Position numbers and translations under genes: made by a program
The notes under the pieces: generated by a model
Seen by the model: the letters and a program-made list of their open reading frames with translations, nothing else
What the model was told of the DNA's origin: nothing
The model's database searches: none
Shown: in pieces, positions 1-8,319 of the stretch
Position numbering within the stretch: position 1 is the first letter of the stretch
How the letters are laid out: each line of letters opens with the position of its first letter
Assembly (NCBI RefSeq): GCF_002750975.1
Contig: NZ_PEJS01000001.1
Location: forward strand, 1,116,001 to 1,180,000
Reading direction: 5' to 3'
Length of the DNA: 64,000 bases
Source of the DNA: Stenotrophomonas indicatrix
GTDB lineage: Bacteria > Pseudomonadota > Gammaproteobacteria > Xanthomonadales > Xanthomonadaceae

Positions 1-308
1 CCGGCGTGTTCGTCATGCCGGCGGTGCCCTACCTGCAGTCGCTGGGCTTGCAGCGCGAGGAGCTGGTGCAGGCGCTGGGCCTGGCGTTCACCGTATCGAC
101 GATCTCGCTGACCACCGGCCTAGTGCTCAACGGGGCGTTTGGCGTGCAGCAGCTGGGGTTGAGCGCGCTGGCGGTACTGCCGGCGCTGCTGGGCATGTGG
201 CTGGGGCAGGTGATCCGCCAGCGCATCAGTGCGCGCGTGTTCCGTGCCTGCTTCCTCGGCTTCCTGCTGTTGCTGGGCCTGGAGCTGATGCTGCGTTCGT
301 GGTGGTGA
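1..308 (+). CDS. TauE/SafE (TSUP) family permease, C-terminal fragment
   Basis: This is the last ~102 codons of a gene that begins before the window; the reading frame is open from base 3 to the TGA at 306-308. The visible part has two to three hydrophobic helices separated by Gly/Leu-rich turns, plus the segment GMWLGQVIRQRISARVFR. That pattern, a Gly-rich helix end followed by a basic loop and a final Leu-rich helix ending in RSWW, is typical of the C-terminal half of TSUP anion permeases (TauE/SafE). These inner-membrane proteins move sulfite, sulfoacetate or similar organosulfur anions. The substrate cannot be judged from the fragment. A hairpin 25 bp downstream, built for the facing tRNA gene, could also end this transcript. 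Confidence 0.75.
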   Translation, partial: GVFVMPAVPYLQSLGLQREELVQALGLAFTVSTISLTTGLVLNGAFGVQQLGLSALAVLPALLGMWLGQVIRQRISARVFRACFLGFLLLLGLELMLRSWW

Positions 309-330
309 TGCCGACCGGACGCCAGACAAG

Positions 331-357
331 AAAAAACCCGCTTTCGCGGGTGTTTTT
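331..357 (-). terminator. Rho-independent terminator of tRNA-Leu copy 1, probably bidirectional
   Basis: The hairpin ACCCGC-TTTC-GCGGGT (336-351) is followed on the minus strand by a T run (A run at 331-335) and on the plus strand by TGTTTTT. It ends the tRNA-Leu transcript 12 bp after the CCA end and may also stop the TauE/SafE gene arriving from the left. Confidence 0.85.
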
Positions 358-368
358 CATTCTCGACA

Positions 369-455
369 TGGTGCCCAGGAGAGGACTCGAACCTCCACGA
401 AGTTGCCCCCGCTAGCACCTGAAGCTAGTGCGTCTACCAATTCCGCCACCTGGGC
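369..455 (-). tRNA. tRNA-Leu (anticodon CAG), copy 1
   Basis: On the minus strand the 87-nt sequence folds as a class II tRNA. It begins GCCCAGG, has the D-arm GGTAGAC, an anticodon stem CTAGC/GCTAG around loop TTCAGGT (anticodon CAG, reading the major Leu codon CUG), a long variable arm, the T arm GGTTCGAGTCC, and ends TGGGCA plus encoded CCA. It has its own sigma-70 promoter and terminator. A near copy lies 160 bp upstream. Confidence 0.97.
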
Positions 456-468
456 GTCGAGGAGGAGA

Positions 469-497
469 ATTATGGGGTGCCGTGACGGAGGTGTCAA
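469..497 (-). promoter_or_regulatory. Sigma-70 promoter of tRNA-Leu copy 1
   Basis: On the minus strand a perfect -35 TTGACA (492-497) is separated by 17 bp from -10 CATAAT (469-474), which lies 14 bp before the mature tRNA 5' end. It is among the strongest promoter matches in the window, as expected for a stable RNA. Confidence 0.88.
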
Positions 498-531
498 CAC
501 CCTTCTGAAATTCCTGCGTCCAACGCGCTCA

Positions 532-554
532 GTAGATCCACGCCATGCGTGGAT
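532..554 (+). repeat. SMAG repeat (GTAG palindrome)
   Basis: GTAG is followed by the palindrome ATCCACGC-CAT-GCGTGGAT. It sits between the promoter of tRNA copy 1 and the terminator of tRNA copy 2, the usual intergenic placement of this Stenotrophomonas repeat family. Confidence 0.9.
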
Positions 555-578
555 GGATGCGGCAGCCGGATTACAGGC

Positions 579-611
579 AAAAAAAATCCCCGCCGAAGCG
601 AGGAGTTTTTT
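579..611 (-). terminator. Rho-independent terminator of tRNA-Leu copy 2
   Basis: On the minus strand the hairpin TCCTCGC-TTCG-GCGGGGA is followed by eight T (A run 579-586). It starts about 10 bp after the CCA end of the upstream tRNA-Leu and makes that gene a single-gene transcription unit. Confidence 0.85.
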
Positions 612-614
612 CGT

Positions 615-699
<85 letters not shown>

Positions 700-713
700 G
701 TTCCAGAGGCGCA

Positions 714-742
714 ATTGTGAAGATGAACACGCAGGCTGTCAA
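714..742 (-). promoter_or_regulatory. Sigma-70 promoter of tRNA-Leu copy 2
   Basis: On the minus strand -35 TTGACA (737-742), a 17-bp spacer and -10 CACAAT (714-719), ending 15 bp before the mature tRNA 5' end. It shares the short divergent space with the start of rnr. Confidence 0.86.
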
Positions 743-827
743 CGATTTTGTGAACGTTTTTCACCCGATTGTTCAAAGACGGGTGCTGACCCGTTCTGCA
801 CGCCCACAGCGGCTACCATGGAGGGCG

Positions 828-3287
828 ATGACTACCAAAAAACCAAGTAAGGGCGGGAGCAAGTCCCGCAGTGAAGCCCCCAACAAGGGCACCAAGCAGG
901 GCACTGCCCGCAACAACAAGCCGGGCAAGCCGTTGCCGGGCTGGCTCCCCGCACTGGCCGAAGGCGGTGCACCGCCTCCGGGGCGTGGCCGCCGCAACGC
1001 CGAGCCGCCGGGCCCGGCAACGGGTCGCAAGCTGCCACCGGCGGGCAAGGTGATCGATGATCCCTACGCCTCCCGAGAAGCGGAAAAGTACGAACAACCC
1101 ATTGCCAGCCGCGAGGCCATCCTGGCCCTGCTGGAACGCTGCGAAGGGCCGCAGACGGCTGAGGAACTCGGCGCGCGCCTGGGCCTGACCGCACCGGACC
1201 GTGCCGAAGCGCTTTCGCGCCGTCTTGGCGCCATGGTCCGCGACGGCCAACTGGTGCAGAACCGCCGCGGCGGCTTCGCGCCCATCCAGACGTTGAACCT
1301 GGTCACCGGCGTGGTGATCGCCAATCCGGAAGGGTTCGGCTTCCTGCGCCCGGTCGAGGGCGGTGACGATCTGTTCCTGCCGCCCTATGAAATGCGCAAG
1401 GTGATGCACGGCGACAAGGTGCTGGCACGTGTCACCGGCATTGACCACCGCGGCCGTCGCGAAGGCAGCATCGCCCGCGTTCTCGAGCGCGGCATGACGC
1501 GCCTGATCGGCCGCTTCAGCGTCGAGATGGGCATCAACTACGTGGTGCCCGATGACAAGCGCATCCAGCGCAACGTGCAGGTACCGCCGGACCAGACCGG
1601 CGGCGCGAACGATGGCCAGCTGGTCGTCTGCGAACTGACCCAGGCACCGGACAGCCGCCGTCCGCCGATCGGTCGCATCATCGCCGTGCTCGGCGACAAG
1701 CTGACTGCCTCGCTGGTGGTGGAAACCGCGATCCACGGCCACGAGCTGCCGTTCGAGTTCCCGCAGGAGGTGCTGGACGAAGCTGCCTCGGTACCGCTGG
1801 TGGTCGAGCCGGCGATGATCGGCGACCGCGTCGACCTGCGCAGCACGCCGCTGGTGACCATCGATGGCGAGGACGCCAAGGACTTCGACGACGCGGTGTA
1901 CTGCGAGCCCAACGCCGATGGCTTCCGCCTGGTGGTGGCCATTGCCGATGTCTCCAACTATGTCCGTCCCGGCACGCCGCTGGACGATGAAGCACAGAAG
2001 CGCGCCACCTCGGTGTACTTCCCGGGCTTCGTGGTGCCGATGCTGCCGGAAACGCTGTCCAACGGCATCTGCTCGCTGATGCCGAAGGTCGACCGCATGT
2101 GCTTCGTCTGCGACATGCAGATCGACCGCGAGGGCCAGGTAACCGGCTCGCGCTTCTACGAAGCGGTGATGAATTCGCATGCGCGCCTGACCTACACCCA
2201 GGTGTGGCAGGCGGTGGGCGAGGACGATGCTGGTGCCAAGGCCTTCATCGGTGACCTGTTGCCGCAGGTGCAGCGACTGCACCAGCTGTACAAGGTGCTG
2301 TCCAAGGCGCGCAGCAAGCGTGGCGCGATCGAGTTTGAAAGCAGTGAAGTCCGCTTCGTACTCGACAACCGCGGTGAAGTCACCCAGGCCGGCATGCTGG
2401 TGCGCAACGATGCGCACAAGCTGATCGAGGAATGCATGATCGCGGCCAACGTGGAGGCGGCCAAGTACCTGCTGTCGCGCCACGTGCCCGCGCCTTACCG
2501 CGTGCACGAGAAGCCACCGGAGACCAAGTACGCCGATCTGCTGGAATTCCTCAAGGAGTTCAAGCTGAGCCTGCCGCCGTGGTCGAAGGTGCGCCCGGGT
2601 GATTACACCAAGCTGCTGAAGAAAATCCGCGACCGTCCCGATGCCACGCTGCTGGAATCGGTGCTGCTGCGCAGCCAGAGCCTGGCCGTGTACAGCCCGG
2701 ACAACAACGGCCATTTCGGCCTGGCGCTGGAGGCGTACGCGCACTTCACCTCGCCGATCCGTCGTTACCCGGATCTGCTGGTGCACCGGGCGATCAAGCA
2801 TGCGCTGTCGGGCAAGCCGCTGGACAAGTTCACCTACACCGCCCGCGAGATGGCAGCACTGGCACTGCAGTGTTCCGAGCGTGAGCGTCGCGCCGATGAG
2901 GCCGAACGCGAAGTGGATGAGCGTTACCGCGCGGCGTGGATGGAAAAACACGTCGGTGGCCAGTTCGACGGCGTGATCAGCGGCGTGACCAGCTTCGGCC
3001 TGTTCGTGGAGTTGGCCGACTCGAAGGTTCAGGGCCTGGTGCACGTGACCCAGTTGCCGCAGGACTATTACAAGTTCGACGCGACCCGCAAGACGCTGAC
3101 CGGCGAGCGCCGCGGCAGCAGTTACCGGCTGGGTGACCAGGTGCGCATCCTGGTGCTGAAGGCCAGCATGGAAGAGCGCAAGATCGACTTCCGCCTGGTC
3201 GAGCACAAGGGCGAGGAAGAGGAAGCAGGCCCGGCCCCGCTGCCCGAGCGCGGCAAGCCAGCCAAGCGCGCGAAGAAGAAGTACTGA
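828..3287 (+). CDS. rnr: Ribonuclease R (3'-5' exoribonuclease)
   Basis: RNase R degrades structured RNA 3' to 5' in the cytoplasm and takes part in rRNA, mRNA and tmRNA-linked quality control. The 819-residue product matches the usual family length (about 810). It has a basic Lys/Gly/Pro-rich N-terminus, a winged-helix-like region (~100-175), cold-shock/OB domains, the RNB catalytic domain with the signature DAKDFDDA (~349-356) that carries the metal-binding aspartates, an S1 domain (FDGVISGVTSFGLFVEL), and a Lys-rich tail. ATG 828 is chosen because the protein reads MTTKKPSKGG from there; upstream in-frame codons overlap the tRNA promoter and look non-coding. A TACCAT -10-like hexamer (814-819) lies only 8 bp before the start. 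rlmB follows after an inserted GFA gene. Confidence 0.96.
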   Translation: MTTKKPSKGGSKSRSEAPNKGTKQGTARNNKPGKPLPGWLPALAEGGAPPPGRGRRNAEPPGPATGRKLPPAGKVIDDPYASREAEKYEQPIASREAILALLERCEGPQTAEELGARLGLTAPDRAEALSRRLGAMVRDGQLVQNRRGGFAPIQTLNLVTGVVIANPEGFGFLRPVEGGDDLFLPPYEMRKVMHGDKVLARVTGIDHRGRREGSIARVLERGMTRLIGRFSVEMGINYVVPDDKRIQRNVQVPPDQTGGANDGQLVVCELTQAPDSRRPPIGRIIAVLGDKLTASLVVETAIHGHELPFEFPQEVLDEAASVPLVVEPAMIGDRVDLRSTPLVTIDGEDAKDFDDAVYCEPNADGFRLVVAIADVSNYVRPGTPLDDEAQKRATSVYFPGFVVPMLPETLSNGICSLMPKVDRMCFVCDMQIDREGQVTGSRFYEAVMNSHARLTYTQVWQAVGEDDAGAKAFIGDLLPQVQRLHQLYKVLSKARSKRGAIEFESSEVRFVLDNRGEVTQAGMLVRNDAHKLIEECMIAANVEAAKYLLSRHVPAPYRVHEKPPETKYADLLEFLKEFKLSLPPWSKVRPGDYTKLLKKIRDRPDATLLESVLLRSQSLAVYSPDNNGHFGLALEAYAHFTSPIRRYPDLLVHRAIKHALSGKPLDKFTYTAREMAALALQCSERERRADEAEREVDERYRAAWMEKHVGGQFDGVISGVTSFGLFVELADSKVQGLVHVTQLPQDYYKFDATRKTLTGERRGSSYRLGDQVRILVLKASMEERKIDFRLVEHKGEEEEAGPAPLPERGKPAKRAKKKY

Positions 3288-3292
3288 AAGGT

Positions 3293-3350
3293 GTGCCGAC
3301 CAACGGTCGGCACCTGCCACGCCGGCGCCGACCATCCCGGTAGGCGCCGG
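3293..3350. repeat. Two degenerate SMAG-like hairpins downstream of rnr
   Basis: GTGCCGAC-CAAC-GTCGGCAC (3293-3313) and CCGGCGCC...GGCGCCGG (3322-3350, with an internal GTAG at 3340) form two hairpins directly after the rnr stop. Neither is followed by a T run, so they are more likely repeat remnants and mRNA 3'-end stabilisers than terminators. Confidence 0.6.
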
Positions 3351-3373
3351 TCCCGGGCGGCACGTCCCCATCG

Positions 3374-3397
3374 GTAGGTGTCGACCTTGGTCGACAC
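3374..3397 (+). repeat. SMAG repeat
   Basis: GTAG followed by GTGTCGACC-TT-GGTCGACAC, a near-perfect palindrome immediately upstream of the ribosome-binding site of the GFA gene. Confidence 0.9.
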
Positions 3398-3419
3398 GAG
3401 GTTCCGGAGGAAAGCAGCA

Positions 3420-3905
3420 ATGCAGGGCCAACCCGAATACAGCGGCGGCTGCCAGTGCGGCGCGATCCGCTTCCAGGCGCGGGGCGAGCTGACCGACAGC
3501 TCGATCTGCCACTGCCGGATGTGCCAGAAGGCCTTCGGCGCCTACTACGCGCCACTGGTGTCGGTGCGCGGTGTGCAGTTCAGCTGGACCCGTGGCCAGC
3601 CGCGCTATTTCCAGTCGTCCAACGTAGTGCGGCGCGGCTTCTGCGCCGACTGTGGCACGCCATTGACCTATGAAGCCCCCGATGGCGTGGCGGTGGCCGC
3701 CGGTGCGTTCGACCAGCCTGAACGACTGCCGCCGACCCTTCAGTACGGCGTCGAGCGCAAGCTGCCCTTCGTCGATGGGCTGGGCCGGCTGCCGGCACGC
3801 CGTACGGAACAGGACATGGCCGCGCTGGAATTCCTGGCCACGGTCGTTTCCCACCAGCATCCCGACCACGACACCCCGCACTGGCCGCCGCGCACGCGCG
3901 GGTAG
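3420..3905 (+). CDS. GFA/CENP-V family zinc protein (glutathione-dependent formaldehyde-activating enzyme-like)
   Basis: A 161-residue cytoplasmic protein of the GFA fold. The Cys ligands are visible: GGCQCGAIRF (~10-19), CHCRMCQKAFG (~36-46) and GFCADCGTPL (~82-91), the three zinc-binding clusters of the family. Founding members bind glutathione and assist formaldehyde conversion to S-hydroxymethylglutathione, but most homologues have no proven substrate, so only the fold is called. ATG 3420 has GGAGG nine bases upstream. The gene is flanked by SMAG repeats and separates rnr from rlmB, which are normally adjacent; its TAG stop is the GTAG start of the next SMAG. This suggests insertion into an older operon. 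Confidence 0.88.
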   Translation: MQGQPEYSGGCQCGAIRFQARGELTDSSICHCRMCQKAFGAYYAPLVSVRGVQFSWTRGQPRYFQSSNVVRRGFCADCGTPLTYEAPDGVAVAAGAFDQPERLPPTLQYGVERKLPFVDGLGRLPARRTEQDMAALEFLATVVSHQHPDHDTPHWPPRTRG

Positions 3906-3965
3906 CGCCGGGCCTGGCCCGGCGGGGGCGACGGACAACGGTTGCCGGGCATGGCCCGGCGCTAC
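3902..3965. repeat. Inverted pair of SMAG repeats
   Basis: GTAG plus CGCCGGGCC-TGGCCCGGCG (3902-3924) on the plus strand faces an inverted copy (3944-3965) ending CTAC. The two could pair into one long stem. The first GTAG contributes TAG, the stop codon of the GFA gene. Confidence 0.88.
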
Positions 3966-4034
3966 CGGCCAGCCGCCGCAGCGCCGCGTCCGCCGATGCT
4001 CTACCATAGCCACCCCCTTTCCGGTCCTGCCCGC

Positions 4035-4778
4035 ATGAGCAAGAACAGCCAGTGGATCGTCGGCGTCAACGCCGTCGCCTCCTCCATTGAGAACGACGCC
4101 GAGAACGTCCGCGAAGTGCTGGTCGAGGCCGGTGCGAAGAACCCGCGCCTGGTCGAAATCGAGGAAAACGCCCGCCGCAAGGGCATCGACGTGCGCAAGG
4201 TCAACAGCCAGGCGCTGGACGGCGTGGGCGGTTCGGTGCGCCACCAGGGCGTGGCCGCACGCTATGCCGCCGCCCGCACCTACAACGAGAACGAGCTGGA
4301 AGGCCTGGTCACGGCTGCGGAAGGCAAGGCCCTGCTGCTGGTGCTGGACGAGGTGCAGGACCCGCACAATCTCGGCGCCTGCCTGCGCTCGGCCGCCGCT
4401 GCCGGCGCCACCGCCGTGATCATTCCCAAGGACAAGTCGGCCACGGTCAACGCCACGGTGCGCAAGACCTCGGCCGGCGCTGCCGACCTTATTCCGGTGG
4501 TGGCGGTGACCAACCTGTCGCGCTGCCTGAAGGACCTGCAGAAGCAGGGCGTGTGGATCTACGGCCTGGCCGGTGAGGCGACTGCGTCGCTGTACCAGCT
4601 GGACCTGAAGGGCAACATCGCCCTGGTGCTGGGCGGCGAAGCCGACGGCCTGCGCCGCCTGACCCGCGAAAACTGCGATGGCCTGGTCAAGATTCCGATG
4701 CCGGGCGAGATCGAGAGCCTGAACGTCTCGGTTGCTGCCGGTGTCAGCCTGTTCGAGGCCGTGCGCCAGCGCGGTTGA
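4035..4778 (+). CDS. rlmB: 23S rRNA (guanosine-2251-2'-O)-methyltransferase RlmB
   Basis: A SpoU-class (SPOUT) enzyme that 2'-O-methylates G2251 in the P-loop of 23S rRNA using SAM. The 247-residue length is usual. It has an N-terminal substrate-binding domain (WIVGVNAVASSIENDAENV) and the C-terminal trefoil-knot domain with the three SpoU motifs: LDEVQDPHNLGACLRSA (motif 1, with the conserved N and R), LVLGGEADGLRR (motif 2), and IPMPGEIESLNVSVAAGV (motif 3, SLNVSVA). ATG 4035 begins the family N-terminus MSKNSQWIVG. A TACCAT -10-like box lies at 4002-4007. In many proteobacteria rlmB directly follows rnr; here one gene intervenes. Confidence 0.96.
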   Translation: MSKNSQWIVGVNAVASSIENDAENVREVLVEAGAKNPRLVEIEENARRKGIDVRKVNSQALDGVGGSVRHQGVAARYAAARTYNENELEGLVTAAEGKALLLVLDEVQDPHNLGACLRSAAAAGATAVIIPKDKSATVNATVRKTSAGAADLIPVVAVTNLSRCLKDLQKQGVWIYGLAGEATASLYQLDLKGNIALVLGGEADGLRRLTRENCDGLVKIPMPGEIESLNVSVAAGVSLFEAVRQRG

Positions 4779-4802
4779 TCGGCAGCTGCGGAGACCCGAT
4801 CG

Positions 4803-4846
4803 GGGTCAGATCCCTTTCCCACGGGAAAGGGATCTGACCCTTTTTT
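4803..4846 (+). terminator. Strong Rho-independent terminator of rlmB
   Basis: An 18-bp perfect stem (4803-4820 pairing with 4823-4840) is followed by six T. Its unusually long, exact arms suggest it is also a repeat-type palindrome recruited as a terminator. Confidence 0.92.
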
Positions 4847-4856
4847 CTGATCTGCC

Positions 4857-4913
4857 GTGTCGACCAAGGTCGACACCTACCGGGCAGGCGGTAGTCGCCA
4901 ACCTTGGTTGGCG
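4857..4913. repeat. SMAG pair in opposite orientations
   Basis: An inverted SMAG (4857-4880, ending CTAC) is followed ten bases later by a direct SMAG (4891-4913, GTAG-TCGCCAACC-TT-GGTTGGCGC). They lie between the converging rlmB and outer-membrane-factor genes. Confidence 0.88.
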
Positions 4914-4924
4914 CTCCGGATGCC

Positions 4925-6364
4925 TTACCCCGCGCTGCCTCCCAGCGCCTTGAACAGCGTCACGTCGTTGTTCAACTGGCTCTGCCGCACCCGTGCCAGT
5001 GACAGTTCCGCGTCGCGCCGGGTCTGCTGTGCTTCCAGCCAGGTGCGCAGATCGGTGGCGCCCACGCGATAGCGCACTTCCTGCGCACGTTCCACTTCCA
5101 CCGCTTCATCGTAGGACGCCTGCGACGCGGTTACCTGGCGCAGCAGCTGCTCGCGTGCGGACAAGGCGTTGTCCACCTCCGACAGCGCGGTGTACAGCGT
5201 CTTGCGGAAGTTGGTGGCGGCGATCTGGTAGTTGGTGCCGGCCACGTCCGTATCCAGCTGCACGCGCTGCAGGTTGAGGAAGGGCAGCGACAGCCCAGCT
5301 CCCAGCGTCGCCACCGGATTGCGCAGCACATCGCCCAGCGAGGTGGCGCTGGAACCCAGGCTGCCGGTAAGACTCAGTGCCGGGTAGTACTGGGTGGCGG
5401 TCACCCGGATCGTCTTCAGGCTGTTGCGCAGCCGCAGTTCGGCCGCGCGCAGGTCGGGCCGGCGGCCGAGCAGGTCGGCGGGCAGGCCTTCGGCAATGCT
5501 CGGGCTCTGCGCCTCCAGCAGGTTCTGCGGTTCGTCCTGCTGCGGCCACGGCGTGCCATCCAGCAGCACGGTCAGCGCGTTGCGCACCTCCACCCGCTGT
5601 TGTTCCAGCGCGCTCTGCCCCGAACGCTGCGACTGCAGGTTCTGCAGTGCCTGGCGTACTTCCAGGCGCGAAACCGCACCGGCATCGAAGCGCGCCTGTA
5701 CCAGTTCGTGCGTGCGCTGCAGCCGCTCAAGGTTGGCCTGGCCGGTGGCGATGGACTGGTTGAGGTAGGCCAGTGCCCAATACTGGTTGATGACATCGCC
5801 GATCACCAGCAGGGCGGTGTTCTGCCGGTCTTCTTCGCTGGCGTCGGCCTCCCAGCGGGCGATGTCGCGCTGGGTGCGCAGGCGGCCCCACAGATCGATT
5901 TCCCACCCCAGCGACACGCCGGTGGAATAGCTGCGGCGCCAGTCGTCGGCCTGGTCGGTGGCGCGGCTGCCGCTGCCGCTCACGCCGGACGACGAAGGCT
6001 GCGGCCACAGCGCGTTGCTGGCCAGCCCGGCCTGCAGGCGTGCACGCTGCACCGCCAGCCCGGCCGCACCGAGGTCGCTGTTGGCGGCAAGCGCCTGCGC
6101 GACGAGGCGGTCGAGGCGCTCGTCGCCGAAGCCGGTCCACCAGTTGTCCTGGCGGACGTCACGGGCCGGGCTGTCCAGGCCGCTGCGCGGGTCGTCGGCC
6201 GGCGCGTTGAGGGTCGCATCGCCACGACCATAGGTGGCGGCAACGCTGGGGTCTTCGACCGGATAGCGGCCCACGGAAGCGCATGCGGAGAGTGCAAGCA
6301 GCACGGCGCCGGACAGCAGCAGGCGCGAGGGAGCGGGGAAGGGCAGTCGGGTCATCATCTTCAT
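4925..6364 (-). CDS. Outer membrane factor lipoprotein (NodT/TolC type) of the MacAB exporter
   Basis: A 479-residue TolC-like channel that would span the outer membrane and the periplasm and dock with MacA-MacB. The N-terminus has a signal peptide ending in the lipobox LSAC (residue ~26), so it should be lipidated, as in the OprM/NodT branch. Two OEP repeats follow, with long amphipathic helices and motifs such as [32 protein letters not shown] and [22 protein letters not shown] 6364 overlaps the macB stop as ATGA, giving translational coupling at the end of a macA-macB-OMF operon. E. coli macAB uses the unlinked TolC; here the dedicated channel is in the operon. Confidence 0.93.
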   Translation of the reverse strand: MKMMTRLPFPAPSRLLLSGAVLLALSACASVGRYPVEDPSVAATYGRGDATLNAPADDPRSGLDSPARDVRQDNWWTGFGDERLDRLVAQALAANSDLGAAGLAVQRARLQAGLASNALWPQPSSSGVSGSGSRATDQADDWRRSYSTGVSLGWEIDLWGRLRTQRDIARWEADASEEDRQNTALLVIGDVINQYWALAYLNQSIATGQANLERLQRTHELVQARFDAGAVSRLEVRQALQNLQSQRSGQSALEQQRVEVRNALTVLLDGTPWPQQDEPQNLLEAQSPSIAEGLPADLLGRRPDLRAAELRLRNSLKTIRVTATQYYPALSLTGSLGSSATSLGDVLRNPVATLGAGLSLPFLNLQRVQLDTDVAGTNYQIAATNFRKTLYTALSEVDNALSAREQLLRQVTASQASYDEAVEVERAQEVRYRVGATDLRTWLEAQQTRRDAELSLARVRQSQLNNDVTLFKALGGSAG

Positions 6365-8319
6365 TCGCGGGCCAGGGCCTCCACCGGGTCGAGCTGGGCG
6401 GCACTGCGTGCCGGCAGGAAGCCGAACGCCACGCCGATCAGGGTCGAACAGGCGAAGGCGGCAATGATGGAAGCGGTGGAGAACAGCACCTGGAAATCGC
6501 TGGCGAAACGGCCGATCAACACGCCCATCAGCAGTGCCAGGCCGATGCCGAGCAATCCGCCGAGCAGGCATACCAGCACCGCTTCGATCAGGAACTGCTG
6601 GCGGATGTCGCTCTGCCGCGCCCCCACCGCCATGCGCACGCCGATCTCGCGGGTGCGCTCGGTCACCGAGACCAGCATGATGTTCATCACGCCGATGCCA
6701 CCGACCAGCAGCGCGATGGCGGCAATGGCGCCGATCAGCAGGGTCATCGTGCGCGTGGTCTGTTCGATGGTGTCGCGGATCTCGGCGCTGTTGCTGAGGA
6801 AGAAGTCCTCGGTGCCGTGGCGCATGGTCAGCAGCCGGGTGATCGCTTCCTGCGCCGCATCCATCGGCGTTTCATCGTTCACCCGCACGGTGATGCTGGA
6901 AACGTGGCTCTGCCCGAGCATGCGCGACATCACCGTGGTGTAGGGCACGAACACGCTCAGGCTGGTGCTGCCGCCGAAACCGAAGCTCTGCTTCTTGGCC
7001 ACGCCGACCACCCGCACCGGCACGTTGCCAAGCAGGATCACCTGGCCGATCGGATCGCTATCGGGGAAGAACTGGGTCCGGGTGTTCTCATCGATCACCG
7101 CCACCTGGCCCAGCCCCTTCACCGCGTCGGTGTCGAAGAAGCTGCCGCTGAGCAGGCTCACGCCCTTCACCCGGAAGTACTGCTCGCCGACGCCGCTGAT
7201 CTGCGCGGTGGCCGACTGGTTGCGGTAGCGCGCGGTGACCGAACTGGACACGCTGGGGGTGGCGCTGTCGACGTAGCTCTGCCGTGACAGGGCATCGGCA
7301 TCGCTGGCCTTGAGGGTCTGCACCCGCGCCGAACGCATGTCGCCGAAGCCGCGACCGGGGTAGACGTCGATGGTGTTGGTGCCCAGCGCGCTGATGTTCT
7401 GCAGGATCTGCTGCTGCGAACCGTTGCCCAGTGCCACCACCGAGACCACCGAAGCGATGCCGATGATGATGCCGAGCATGGTCAGGAAGGTGCGCAGGCG
7501 ATGGGCGTTCATCGCCAGCAGGGCCATCCGGAACGCTTCGGTGAATCGGTCGCGGGCGGCCTGCCAGCTGCTGCCATGGGCCACGCCAGCGCTCGGCTCG
7601 CGTTGCGCACGGTAGCTGGGCGCGGCCGGATTGGCACGGTCGGCGATGATCTCGCCGTCGCGGATCTCGATGATGCGCTGTGCGTGCTCGGCCACGCTCA
7701 TGTCGTGGGTGACGATGATGATGGTGTGGCCTTCGGCATGCAGTTCGCCGAGGATGGCCATCACCTCTTCGCCGGATTTCGTGTCCAGGGCGCCGGTCGG
7801 TTCGTCGGCCAGGATCACCTCGCCACCGTTCATCAACGCGCGCGCGATCGACACGCGCTGCTGCTGGCCACCGGACAGCTGCCCGGGTTTGTGGTGCATG
7901 CGGTCGGCCAGGCCCAGCCGCTGCAGCAGCTGCTCGGCACGCGCGGTGCGCACCGGGCCGGGGCTGCCGGCATACACCGCCGGCACGGCCACATTGCCGC
8001 GTGCGTCGAGATCACCCAGCAGGTGGTAGCGCTGGAAGATGAAACCGAAGTGCTCGCGGCGCAGCTCGGCCAGCTCGTCGGGCGCCATTTTCCCTGTCTC
8101 GCGGCCCGCCACCTGGTAGCTGCCACGGGTCGGGCGGTCCAGGCAGCCGAGGATGTTCATCAACGTGGACTTGCCCGACCCGGATTGGCCGACGATCGCC
8201 ACCATCTCCCCGGCATGGATGTCCAGGTTGACGTCGCGCAGCACGGCGATGACATCTTCACCGGCCGGGAATTCGCGTCGAAGGTCGCGCAGGCGCAGCA
8301 GTGGCGCCGTCATGCTCAT
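6361..8319 (-). CDS. macB: Macrolide/polypeptide export ATP-binding permease MacB
   Basis: A 652-residue type VII ABC transporter that uses ATP to drive export through MacA and an outer membrane factor. The N-terminal ATPase domain has Walker [10 protein letters not shown] (~44-52), a Q-loop FQRYHL, signature LSGGQQQR and Walker [13 protein letters not shown] with the H-loop THD. The C-terminal half has four TM helices, the first near 275-295 and three in the FtsX-type C-terminal part, separated by a large periplasmic MacB domain. The start ATG 8319 overlaps the macA stop (ATGA); a second in-frame ATG lies at 8313. Family substrates include macrolides, heat-stable toxin II, cyclic lipopeptides and protoporphyrin; the substrate here is unknown. 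Confidence 0.96.
   Translation of the reverse strand: MSMTAPLLRLRDLRREFPAGEDVIAVLRDVNLDIHAGEMVAIVGQSGSGKSTLMNILGCLDRPTRGSYQVAGRETGKMAPDELAELRREHFGFIFQRYHLLGDLDARGNVAVPAVYAGSPGPVRTARAEQLLQRLGLADRMHHKPGQLSGGQQQRVSIARALMNGGEVILADEPTGALDTKSGEEVMAILGELHAEGHTIIIVTHDMSVAEHAQRIIEIRDGEIIADRANPAAPSYRAQREPSAGVAHGSSWQAARDRFTEAFRMALLAMNAHRLRTFLTMLGIIIGIASVVSVVALGNGSQQQILQNISALGTNTIDVYPGRGFGDMRSARVQTLKASDADALSRQSYVDSATPSVSSSVTARYRNQSATAQISGVGEQYFRVKGVSLLSGSFFDTDAVKGLGQVAVIDENTRTQFFPDSDPIGQVILLGNVPVRVVGVAKKQSFGFGGSTSLSVFVPYTTVMSRMLGQSHVSSITVRVNDETPMDAAQEAITRLLTMRHGTEDFFLSNSAEIRDTIEQTTRTMTLLIGAIAAIALLVGGIGVMNIMLVSVTERTREIGVRMAVGARQSDIRQQFLIEAVLVCLLGGLLGIGLALLMGVLIGRFASDFQVLFSTASIIAAFACSTLIGVAFGFLPARSAAQLDPVEALARE

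Noticed and set aside
813..4367. Very long open frame (about 1180 codons) antisense to rnr, GFA and rlmB
   Set aside because: It is antisense to clearly identified genes, its translation is rich in His, Arg, Gln and Ala as expected from complementing high-GC codons, and it has no recognisable domain.
4803..4846. Possible riboswitch or attenuator after rlmB
   Set aside because: It is a perfect long stem with a T run placed after the stop codon, which is sufficient as a terminator; no downstream gene on that strand is available to regulate.
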